Assembly: GCA_902495005.1 (NCBI GenBank)
Contig: CABUVL010000001.1
Coordinates: 186,001-250,000 of the forward strand
Source of the DNA: an uncultured Verrucomicrobiota bacterium
Lineage (GTDB): Bacteria > Verrucomicrobiota > Verrucomicrobiia > Opitutales > UBA9783
Length of the DNA: 64,000 nucleotides
Direction: 5' to 3'
Shown here: piece after piece, positions 43,374 to 50,255 of the stretch
Layout: every line of letters begins with the position of its first letter
How positions within the stretch are numbered: position 1 is the stretch's first letter
Made by a program: the position numbers and the translations under genes
The notes under the pieces: generated by a model
Database searches by the model: none
Seen by the model: the letters and a program-made list of their open reading frames with translations, nothing else
Told to the model about the DNA's origin: nothing

Positions 43374-44891
43374 ATGTTGAGCGCCTTTTTAAATTGTTTA
43401 AAAATTCCAGAATTAAAAAAGAGGATATTATTTACCTTATCTTTGTTGTTTGTGGCGCGAATAGGTTGTAATATCCCATTGCCAGGAATTGATCCACTTC
43501 CGTTAAAATCATTTTTTGAAAGTCAGAAAATGTTAGGAGGTGGACAATTAGTGGGATTGTACAATTTGTTTACGGGAGGCGCTTTCCTCAAGGGGGCAAT
43601 TTTCGGCTTAGGCATTATGCCCTACATTAGTGCGTCGATCATATTTCAGTTGCTGGGAGCTATGATGCCCTCTTTGGCTAAATTGCAACAAGAGGGGGAA
43701 TTTGGTCGGCAACGTTTAATGCAATACACGAGGTATCTGACTTTATTAATTTGTTTTATACAAGGCTGGTTGCTCGTAATGGCGTTGACCAATTATCCCG
43801 ACAAATTATTCCCAGGTTTTAATACCAGTACGTTTGGCCCTATTACCTTACACAGTGGTTTTTGGTTTTTGGCAATTACTACCCTATTATTGACCACGGG
43901 TACGCTCATTTTAACGTGGTTGGGGGAGCAAATTACGCAGCGTGGTGTCGGCAATGGAATTTCATTACTCATTACGGTGGGTATTTTGTCAGGTTTGCCA
44001 CAAAGTTTGTTCTTATTTGGAAAATTATTTACACAGCCGCTCGGAGCTGAATCAAGCACACACTTTGGCATTTACCAAGGTTTGTTGATGATTGCCTTGT
44101 TGTTTGTTGTGATCGGTTCAATGATTGCAGTTACGCAAGCGCACAGAAAAATTGTCGTACAGTATGCTAAGCGCATTGTGGGCCGAAAAATGTATGGAGG
44201 ACAAAGTTCCTTTTTGCCTTTAAAAGTTAACTATGCGGGTGTTATGCCTGTTATATTCGCGAGTGCTTTGATGATGTTCCCTCAACAACTGCTCGCCTAT
44301 TTGGGGGCTGCATTTGGCATAAGTGTTTTTCAACGGTGGTCTATGATTTTTATGCAAGGTTCTTGCTTGTACTACATCGTTTACGGCTTGCTTATTTTGG
44401 GCTTTAGTTATTTTTGGGTGTCCATTATGTTTAAGCCTCTGCAAGTGGCGGATGATTTGAAGAAAAATGGCGGGTATATTCCGGGGGTACGGCCGGGCGA
44501 TTGTACGGCTCAATTCTTAGATTTTGTGATGACGCGTCTCACTTTGGCTGGAGCAATCTTTTTAACGGCGATAGCCTTGTTCCCAGATTTATTGTATTTT
44601 ATGTACAAAATTCCGTATCGTGTAGCCTTGTTTTTTGGAGGTACGGGTACATTAATTACGGTAGGTGTTTTGTTGGATACGATTAAGCAGTTGGAGACGT
44701 ATTTGCTGCAAAGGAATTACAGTGGCTTTTTATCTAAAAGCAAATTGGGAGAACGGTTGTCTTTGATCTCTCAAGTGCACAAATTGGCTGCTTCCGAAGA
44801 TAAAGGTTTGCGTTATTTGTGGATAACGGTTGTGGGACTGTTCGTACTTGGCTTAGTTGCGTGGGTTTTTAATTTGATTTTATTTAGATAA
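43374..44891 (+). CDS. secY: Preprotein translocase subunit SecY
   Basis: Channel of the Sec translocon with ten predicted membrane helices. The conserved GIMPYISASIIFQLL, the cytoplasmic AKRIVGRKMYGGQSSFLPLKVN and the loop KKNGGYIPGVRPG are all present. At 505 residues it is about 60 longer than E. coli SecY, mainly through larger periplasmic loops, for example around residues 135-165 and 210-230. It starts eight bases after rplO. adk does not follow. Confidence 0.97.
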   Translation: MLSAFLNCLKIPELKKRILFTLSLLFVARIGCNIPLPGIDPLPLKSFFESQKMLGGGQLVGLYNLFTGGAFLKGAIFGLGIMPYISASIIFQLLGAMMPSLAKLQQEGEFGRQRLMQYTRYLTLLICFIQGWLLVMALTNYPDKLFPGFNTSTFGPITLHSGFWFLAITTLLLTTGTLILTWLGEQITQRGVGNGISLLITVGILSGLPQSLFLFGKLFTQPLGAESSTHFGIYQGLLMIALLFVVIGSMIAVTQAHRKIVVQYAKRIVGRKMYGGQSSFLPLKVNYAGVMPVIFASALMMFPQQLLAYLGAAFGISVFQRWSMIFMQGSCLYYIVYGLLILGFSYFWVSIMFKPLQVADDLKKNGGYIPGVRPGDCTAQFLDFVMTRLTLAGAIFLTAIALFPDLLYFMYKIPYRVALFFGGTGTLITVGVLLDTIKQLETYLLQRNYSGFLSKSKLGERLSLISQVHKLAASEDKGLRYLWITVVGLFVLGLVAWVFNLILFR

Positions 44892-44900
44892 GATTTTGTC

Positions 44901-45674
44901 GTGAGCAAGATAATTATAAAAAACGAATTAGAAATTGCGAAAATGCGGGAAGCTGGGGCGTGCGCGGCTTGGGTGTTGGAGCAAGTTAAGAAGGCGGTTG
45001 CACCTGGCATTAGTACGTATGAGCTAGATCAATTGGCTAAAAAAGCGATGGATAGTTGTGGAGCCACGAGCAGTGCATACGGTTATGGCTTTGAAGGTAA
45101 TCGTTTTCCTGCGTACATTTGTATTTCGGTTAATGAGCAGGTCGTTCATGGTATTGGTAAGAAGGATAAGATCTTACGGGAGGGCGATATTGTAAGTTTG
45201 GATGTTGCTCTAAGTTATAATGGATTTGTCGGCGACAATACTTATACGCTGGGAGTAGGTAAGATATCGCCTGCGCATGAATCATTGTTAAAAGTGACCG
45301 AACAATCGTTGTACAAAGGGATTGAGCAGGCTTGTGAAGGTAATCGAGTTGGAGACATTTCTTGGGCGATTCAATCCTATGCTGAAAAAAATCATTTAGG
45401 GGTCGTTCGTGAACTTGTTGGGCATGGGGTTGGAAGGGATATGCATGAAGAGCCGCAGGTTCCAAACGTGGGCATGCCGCATAAAGGGCCTCTATTGAAA
45501 GCTGGAATGATCATAGCCATAGAGCCTATGTTGACCTTGGGTTCGCCTAAAATTGAGACTTTAGCAGATGGGTGGACAATTGTTACTAGGGACAAACAAT
45601 ACTGTGCGCATTTTGAGCATACGGTATTAATCACAAAAGATTTACCAGAAATATTGACAATTGTGAAAAAATAA
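44901..45674 (+). CDS. map: Methionine aminopeptidase, type I
   Basis: Removes the initiator methionine. The 257-residue protein has all five metal ligands: two Asp in SLDVALSYNGFVGDNTY, His in GHGVGRDMHEEPQV, Glu in IIAIEPML and Glu in AHFEHTVLI. There is no N-terminal zinc-finger extension. The start is GTG, nine bases after secY. In many genomes adk, infA and rpmJ would flank it, but here rpsM follows after 38 bases. Confidence 0.97.
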   Translation: MSKIIIKNELEIAKMREAGACAAWVLEQVKKAVAPGISTYELDQLAKKAMDSCGATSSAYGYGFEGNRFPAYICISVNEQVVHGIGKKDKILREGDIVSLDVALSYNGFVGDNTYTLGVGKISPAHESLLKVTEQSLYKGIEQACEGNRVGDISWAIQSYAEKNHLGVVRELVGHGVGRDMHEEPQVPNVGMPHKGPLLKAGMIIAIEPMLTLGSPKIETLADGWTIVTRDKQYCAHFEHTVLITKDLPEILTIVKK

Positions 45675-45712
45675 CACATTTCTTTTAACATTACTATAAA
45701 TTATAAATTATT

Positions 45713-46093
45713 ATGCCTCGTTTACTCGGAGTTGAAATACCAGGAAATAAAAAACTAGCTTACTCATTGCGTTATATTTACGGTATTGGGTTGGTACGTG
45801 CGTTGGAGATCGTTCGTTTGACCGGATTGGATCCAGATAAACGTGCACGTGAATTGAATGAAGAGGAATTGAATAAGATTACGGAGGCAATTACACGTGC
45901 CGGCTATAAGATTGAAGGAGATTTACGTCGTGAGATAGTTAGCAATATAAAGCGCTTGCAATCAATCCGTTGTTATCGTGGTTTGCGGCATTTAAGAGGC
46001 CTTCCGGTACGTGGTCAACGTACACAAACGAATGCGCGTACTCGTAAGGGTGCCCGTAAGACGGTGGGTGTAATGAAGAAAAATACTAAGTAA
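45713..46093 (+). CDS. rpsM: 30S ribosomal protein S13
   Basis: Head protein touching P-site tRNA. The 126-residue protein has the helix-hairpin-helix YIYGIGLVRALEIV and the basic signature GLRHLRGLPVRGQRTQTNAR. TATAAAT-like sequences sit in the 38-base gap upstream, so an internal promoter is possible. Confidence 0.98.
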   Translation: MPRLLGVEIPGNKKLAYSLRYIYGIGLVRALEIVRLTGLDPDKRARELNEEELNKITEAITRAGYKIEGDLRREIVSNIKRLQSIRCYRGLRHLRGLPVRGQRTQTNARTRKGARKTVGVMKKNTK

Positions 46094-46105
46094 GGTGAGA
46101 AATTT

Positions 46106-46624
46106 ATGACTGAAGGTTTAAAGCCCGAGAAGATGGTTGAAAAGCTTGATGAAGCTCCAGCACAAGTTGGGGAACAAGTTGCAAAGGAGCCCGTTGCTAA
46201 AGAAACGGCAAGTTCTTTATTGGCTCAGGAGGGATTAGAAGGAGGTCTAAAGATTAAGCGCGCAAAAGGCAGTAAGAATGTGACTGTTGGAGTTTGCCAT
46301 ATTTTAGCCTCTTTCAATAACACGAAAGTGTCGTTTTCAGATGTCAAAGGTAATGTGTTGTCCTGGTCCAGCTCTGGATGTTGTAATTTTAAGGGTTCGA
46401 GAAAGTCGACGGCCTATGCGGCTCAAGTTGTTACAACAGAAGCGGCTAAGGTTGCGATGGGGCATGGTCTACGAGAAGTTTCTGTTGAAGTAAAGGGGCC
46501 CGGTATGGGAAGAGATTCTGCCATTAGGACCTTACAAACATTGGGATTGACGGTGACGGGCATTAAAGATGTAACCCCTGTCCCGCATAATGGTTGTCGT
46601 CCGCCGAAACGGAGAAGAGTTTAA
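46106..46624 (+). CDS. rpsK: 30S ribosomal protein S11 with N-terminal extension
   Basis: Platform protein near the mRNA exit. The core (about residues 55-172) is standard: GVCHILASFNNTKVSF, NFKGSRKSTAYAAQV and the ending DVTPVPHNGCRPPKRRRV. Compared with E. coli it has about 43 extra N-terminal residues, rich in Glu, Lys and Ala and likely disordered. No internal ATG gives a shorter standard start. Confidence 0.97.
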   Translation: MTEGLKPEKMVEKLDEAPAQVGEQVAKEPVAKETASSLLAQEGLEGGLKIKRAKGSKNVTVGVCHILASFNNTKVSFSDVKGNVLSWSSSGCCNFKGSRKSTAYAAQVVTTEAAKVAMGHGLREVSVEVKGPGMGRDSAIRTLQTLGLTVTGIKDVTPVPHNGCRPPKRRRV

Positions 46625-46643
46625 TTTTTTAAATAGGTTTAAA

Positions 46644-47249
46644 ATGCGTTATATTGGTCCTACAACTCGTATTAATCGTCGCTTTAAAATGGAAATTTTT
46701 CCGTTGAATAAGGCTTATGAAAAGAAACCTTATTTGCCGGGTATGCACGGTGCTCGCTTAAAGAGAAGAATTAATGATTATTCTTTGGGATTAAATGAGA
46801 AGCAAAAGCTGCGTTTTATGTTTGGTTTATCGGAAAAGCAGTTCCATTTGACTTTTATGAAAGCGAAGGGAATGCGTGGAGTAACCGGTGAAGAGTTTTT
46901 GCGTTTGCTCGAGTGCCGCTTGGATAACATTGTTTATTTATTGGGATTTGCAAAAACAAGACGTGCGGCCAGACAATTGGTTGGACATGGCCATGTGTGC
47001 GTAAATGGGCACAAGGTTAATATTGCCAGTTTTAATTGCAAACCGGGTGATGAAGTTTCTATTGGTGGCAAAGTCGCTTCACGTCAATTGGCTACACGTA
47101 ATTTGGATGATACGCAATATCGTAATTGCCCTGCTTGGTTGCTCGTTCAAACAGATGCTTTGAAAGGATCTATGAATCGGTATCCCATGCGTGAAGAAAT
47201 GCTCCCGGATATCAATGAGCAGTTGATTGTAGAATACTACAGTCGTTAA
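46644..47249 (+). CDS. rpsD: 30S ribosomal protein S4
   Basis: Primary 16S binder and assembly initiator. The 201-residue protein has an S4 RNA-binding domain (LECRLDNIVYLLGFAKTRRA and GHVCVNGHKVNI). The N-terminus MRYIGPTTRINRRF has no Cys, so this is a zinc-free form. The frame is open to 46590 inside rpsK, but the family start is the ATG at 46644. Confidence 0.97.
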   Translation: MRYIGPTTRINRRFKMEIFPLNKAYEKKPYLPGMHGARLKRRINDYSLGLNEKQKLRFMFGLSEKQFHLTFMKAKGMRGVTGEEFLRLLECRLDNIVYLLGFAKTRRAARQLVGHGHVCVNGHKVNIASFNCKPGDEVSIGGKVASRQLATRNLDDTQYRNCPAWLLVQTDALKGSMNRYPMREEMLPDINEQLIVEYYSR

Positions 47250-47268
47250 TTTTAACTTATATTTTTTC

Positions 47269-48273
47269 ATGGCTAAACGATTAGGAAAATTTGAATTGCC
47301 GAACCGGTTGGTGCGTATAGAGGAGACCGCAACGCCAACATTTGCTTGTTTTTTGGCAGATCCTTTTGAAAAAGGTTTCGGACATACGGTAGGTAATGCC
47401 TTGCGTCGTGTATTGTTGAGTTCGATCGAAGGAGCGGCTATTGCGTCTGTAAAGATAGAAGGTGTCAATCATGAATTTCAAAGTTGTGATGGCATCATTG
47501 AAGACGTTACTGAAATTGTCCTGAATTTAAAAAAAATTTTATTGAAGAGTACGCAGTGCGATCCAGTTGTTTTGCACATTGATGTAACTCGCACGGGAGA
47601 GGTTTTGGCGAAAGACATTCAATTGGTGCCGGGTGTCGAGGTCGTAAATCCTGATCAAGTTATTTGTACGTTGACGAAAGAACAACGATTTCAGGCGGAG
47701 TTGCGAGTCATCGTCGGCAGAGGGTATCGTCTGGCGGAAGACAATAAATTAGAAGACCAAGCGATAGGTGTTATTCCAATTGATTGTTTATTTAGCCCGG
47801 TTGTGTTGGTAAAGTACAGTGTTGAAAGCACGCGGGTCGGAAAGATGACAGATTTCGACAAGTTGTACTTGGAAATTACGACAGATGGTCGTATCACGCC
47901 AGAAGATGCGCTGAAAGAGGCCACTGTCATTTTGTTGCACCATTTAGAGTTGTTTAATCGTTTTACAGCTCAAGAAATCGAATTTGAAGATAAGAAGCGG
48001 GAAGCAAGTGAAGAGCAAAATCGTTTACGCAAGTTGTTAAATATGAGCGTCAATGAAATTGAATTGTCCGTACGTGCTGCGAATTGCTTAAACAATGCAA
48101 ATATTCTTACGGTAGGGGAATTGGCGCGTAAGACGGAAGCTGAAATGCTGAAGTATCGAAATTTCGGTAAGAAATCTTTGAATGAAATTAAAGCTAAATT
48201 AGAGCAATTGGGATTGTCTTTAGGTATGAAGATTGATGAACGTTTGCTCGATACAACTTCAACCATTCTTTAA
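47269..48273 (+). CDS. rpoA: RNA polymerase alpha subunit
   Basis: Assembly platform of RNA polymerase. The 334-residue protein has the N-terminal dimerisation domain (GFGHTVGNALRRVLLSSIEG) and a C-terminal domain with the DNA- and activator-binding helices (VRAANCLNNANILTVGELA, FGKKSLNEIKAKLEQLGL). The linker carries an acidic, charged stretch near residues 232-250. It is placed as usual between rpsD and rplQ. Confidence 0.98.
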   Translation: MAKRLGKFELPNRLVRIEETATPTFACFLADPFEKGFGHTVGNALRRVLLSSIEGAAIASVKIEGVNHEFQSCDGIIEDVTEIVLNLKKILLKSTQCDPVVLHIDVTRTGEVLAKDIQLVPGVEVVNPDQVICTLTKEQRFQAELRVIVGRGYRLAEDNKLEDQAIGVIPIDCLFSPVVLVKYSVESTRVGKMTDFDKLYLEITTDGRITPEDALKEATVILLHHLELFNRFTAQEIEFEDKKREASEEQNRLRKLLNMSVNEIELSVRAANCLNNANILTVGELARKTEAEMLKYRNFGKKSLNEIKAKLEQLGLSLGMKIDERLLDTTSTIL

Positions 48274-48287
48274 GGGGTATATAGGTC

Positions 48288-48785
48288 ATGCGACACACAA
48301 AACATCGTTTTGAATTAGGGGTAAAAAAGGAGCATCGGGAATCTTTAATTGCGAATTTAACGGCCCAATTATTAATACACGGAAAGATTAAAACAACTTT
48401 AACGAAAGCTAAAGCCCTGCGTCCTTTTGCCGAAAAAATTATTACTTTGGCAAAGAAGGCTTCTGCAGCTGAATCGGTTGAGCAAAAGTTGCATTTTCGT
48501 CGTCTTGCCCTATCGAGGGTACGCAATGAAGATGCCGTTAGAAAATTGTTTGCGGAAGACGTTGCTCAGTTTTTAAATCGTAAAGGTGGTTACACACGTA
48601 TTTACAAATTGGTACCACGTGTAGGTGACGGCGCTCCAATGGGGCTTATTGAGTATGTTGAAGAGGCAAAAGAAGCCCGCAATAAGCGTTCCAAGGCGGC
48701 TGATAAATCCTCGAAAGCTCCAGAAAAAGAGCCGACTGAAAGCGTAATTGAATCAAAAAAAGAGACAGTTCCTGCAAATGCATAA
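48288..48785 (+). CDS. rplQ: 50S ribosomal protein L17 with charged C-terminal tail
   Basis: Core (residues 1-122): MRHTKHRFELGVKKEHRES, then LTKAKALRPFAEKIITLAKK and the ending YTRIYKLVPRVGDGAPMGLIEYV. A tail of about 40 residues, rich in Lys, Glu, Ser and Ala (KSSKAPEKEPTESV), follows; it is absent in short L17 proteins. This is the last gene of the ribosomal supercluster and is followed by a strong terminator. Confidence 0.97.
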   Translation: MRHTKHRFELGVKKEHRESLIANLTAQLLIHGKIKTTLTKAKALRPFAEKIITLAKKASAAESVEQKLHFRRLALSRVRNEDAVRKLFAEDVAQFLNRKGGYTRIYKLVPRVGDGAPMGLIEYVEEAKEARNKRSKAADKSSKAPEKEPTESVIESKKETVPANA

Positions 48786-48810
48786 GGGGGACAAGAACAA
48801 TTGAAAAATG

Positions 48811-48838
48811 AAAAGAGAGCTTGTAAGCTCTCTTTTTT
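48811..48838 (+). terminator. Rho-independent terminator after rplQ
   Basis: An 11-base stem, AAAGAGAGCTT paired with AAGCTCTCTTT, has a very tight loop and runs into a T-tract. It lies 26 bases after the rplQ stop and closes the 30-kb transcription and translation cluster. Confidence 0.9.
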
Positions 48839-48845
48839 AAATTGT

Positions 48846-49073
48846 ATGGGTTCAATAGAATATTATCTGGCGGTCCTTTACTGCTTATCCATGGTCTTAT
48901 TTGTCATTTGGCAAGTTTCATGCGATCAAGGCCGGAATAAGAGGTATGAAAATTTGCGACTTAATCACGCTTTTTATTGTCAAAAATGCGGGGAAGTTTA
49001 CTTGGGGCTTGGGGCAGTGAAAGAGAAGGCTTGCCCAAAATGTTCTAACATTAATCAATCGTTGAGTTTTTAG
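48846..49073 (+). CDS. Small membrane protein with C-terminal zinc ribbon
   Basis: A 75-residue protein with one N-terminal hydrophobic helix (about residues 5-25) and a C-terminal ribbon with two CxxC pairs (FYCQKCGEVY and KACPKCSN), likely zinc-binding. The frame is open back to a TTG at 48801, but that start would translate through the rplQ terminator, so ATG 48846 is preferred. It ends two bases before kdsD and may be coupled to it. I recognise no named family. Confidence 0.7.
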   Translation: MGSIEYYLAVLYCLSMVLFVIWQVSCDQGRNKRYENLRLNHAFYCQKCGEVYLGLGAVKEKACPKCSNINQSLSF

Positions 49074-49075
49074 CT

Positions 49076-50044
49076 ATGGATATTAGAGCTGTCGGGAAAA
49101 ATGTGTTGTTGGAAGAAATTAATTGTTTGCAAAAAGCCTACGATCGGTTTGATGAGGATGTTTTTGCTCACATTGTAGATCTATTATTACAACATACAGG
49201 GAAAATTATATTTACAGGTATTGGAAAATCGGGGTACATTGCGCAAAAGTTGGCTTCTACGTTTAACAGTACGGGGACACGCGCCGTATTTTTGCATCCA
49301 GCTGAAGCGATGCACGGTGATTTTGGCATTTACGCAGAAGGGGATCCGACCATTATCCTTTCACGCAGTGGTAGCACAGAAGAAATCTTGCGGCTCATCC
49401 CAATTTTGAAACAATTCCATTCGAAGATTATTGGTTTGGTGGGTAATTTAAATTCCCCTTTGGCCCGACAATCGGACTATGTGTTAGATGCCTCTGTTGC
49501 CCGTGAGGCGGATCCATTGGGTTTTGTCCCCACTTCCAGCACGACGCTTGCTCTGGCCTTGGGAGATGCCTTGGCCTGTGCGTTAATGCAGGCGAGAGGC
49601 TTTCAAAAGGAGGATTTCTTTAAATATCATCCGGGAGGGCAACTGGGCCGTAACTTGGGTCAAACCGTCTTAGATTTTACCTGCCCGCTTACACAAGTGG
49701 CCTGTGTGACCGTTGAAGATTCTCTACGCCGGGTGGTGATTGAGATGACGAAAAAGCCGTTAGGAGCAGCCTTTGTCTTCGACGATCAGAAAAAATTTTT
49801 AGGCTTAATTACGGATGGCGACGTTCGGCGTTCGCTTCAATCTTATCATGACATTGAGACGGTATTGGCGAAAGATTTGATGCAAACGCGGCCTGTCACC
49901 ATATCGGCGTCTTCACAATTGGGCGATGCGGTGCGTTTGATGGAGGATAGGCCCCATCAATTGAGTGTTTTGCCCGTGTTTAATGCACAACACGCTTGCG
50001 TGGGTTTGATTCGTTTGCACGACATTTATAAGCAAACTCTTTAA
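49076..50044 (+). CDS. kdsD: Arabinose-5-phosphate isomerase (KpsF/GutQ/KdsD)
   Basis: Converts ribulose 5-phosphate to arabinose 5-phosphate, the first step of Kdo synthesis for LPS, implying an outer membrane. The 322-residue protein has an N-terminal SIS domain (IIFTGIGKSGYIAQKLASTF, LHPAEAMHGDFG, SRSGSTEEIL) and two C-terminal CBS repeats (about residues 205-322). Its stop codon overlaps the stop of a possible small gene on the other strand. No other kds gene is in the window. Confidence 0.95.
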   Translation: MDIRAVGKNVLLEEINCLQKAYDRFDEDVFAHIVDLLLQHTGKIIFTGIGKSGYIAQKLASTFNSTGTRAVFLHPAEAMHGDFGIYAEGDPTIILSRSGSTEEILRLIPILKQFHSKIIGLVGNLNSPLARQSDYVLDASVAREADPLGFVPTSSTTLALALGDALACALMQARGFQKEDFFKYHPGGQLGRNLGQTVLDFTCPLTQVACVTVEDSLRRVVIEMTKKPLGAAFVFDDQKKFLGLITDGDVRRSLQSYHDIETVLAKDLMQTRPVTISASSQLGDAVRLMEDRPHQLSVLPVFNAQHACVGLIRLHDIYKQTL

Positions 50045-50199
50045 ATAAACAATAAGAAAAATATTTGTAACACGAGGAGCAATCCGAGCAAGCTGTACGT
50101 CGCGTATAAAAAGTAATTACATACGCGATGTTGTTGCCTTTGTCGTTTGCGTTGCTTGTCAAATGCAAAACAGTGTGTAATATCTTTAGGATTCTCCAT
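50041..50199 (-). CDS. Possible 52-aa single-span membrane protein
   Basis: A minus-strand ATG frame with a polar, strongly basic N-terminal half (KQRKRQRQQHR) and a hydrophobic C-terminal half (YSLLGLLLVLQIFFLLFI) fitting one membrane span anchored at the C-terminus. It is the next frame downstream of the M16 peptidase, 56 bases after its stop. It ends by overlapping the kdsD stop. No Shine-Dalgarno sequence is visible. A competing frame (49980-50204) is less protein-like. Confidence 0.4.
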   Translation of the reverse strand: MENPKDITHCFAFDKQRKRQRQQHRVCNYFLYATYSLLGLLLVLQIFFLLFI

Positions 50200-50255
50200 G
50201 TCAATTATGAGCTAAGCATACCGGACGTGTTTTACACAATCAAATAATGTGTTTT

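Noticed and set aside
45675..45712. rpmJ or infA between map and rpsM
   Set aside because: The 38-base gap is too short for either gene and contains no matching frame.
49980..50204. 74-codon minus-strand frame over the kdsD 3' end
   Set aside because: It overlaps kdsD coding sequence more deeply and has no membrane or domain pattern. The 52-codon frame at 50041-50199 is more convincing.
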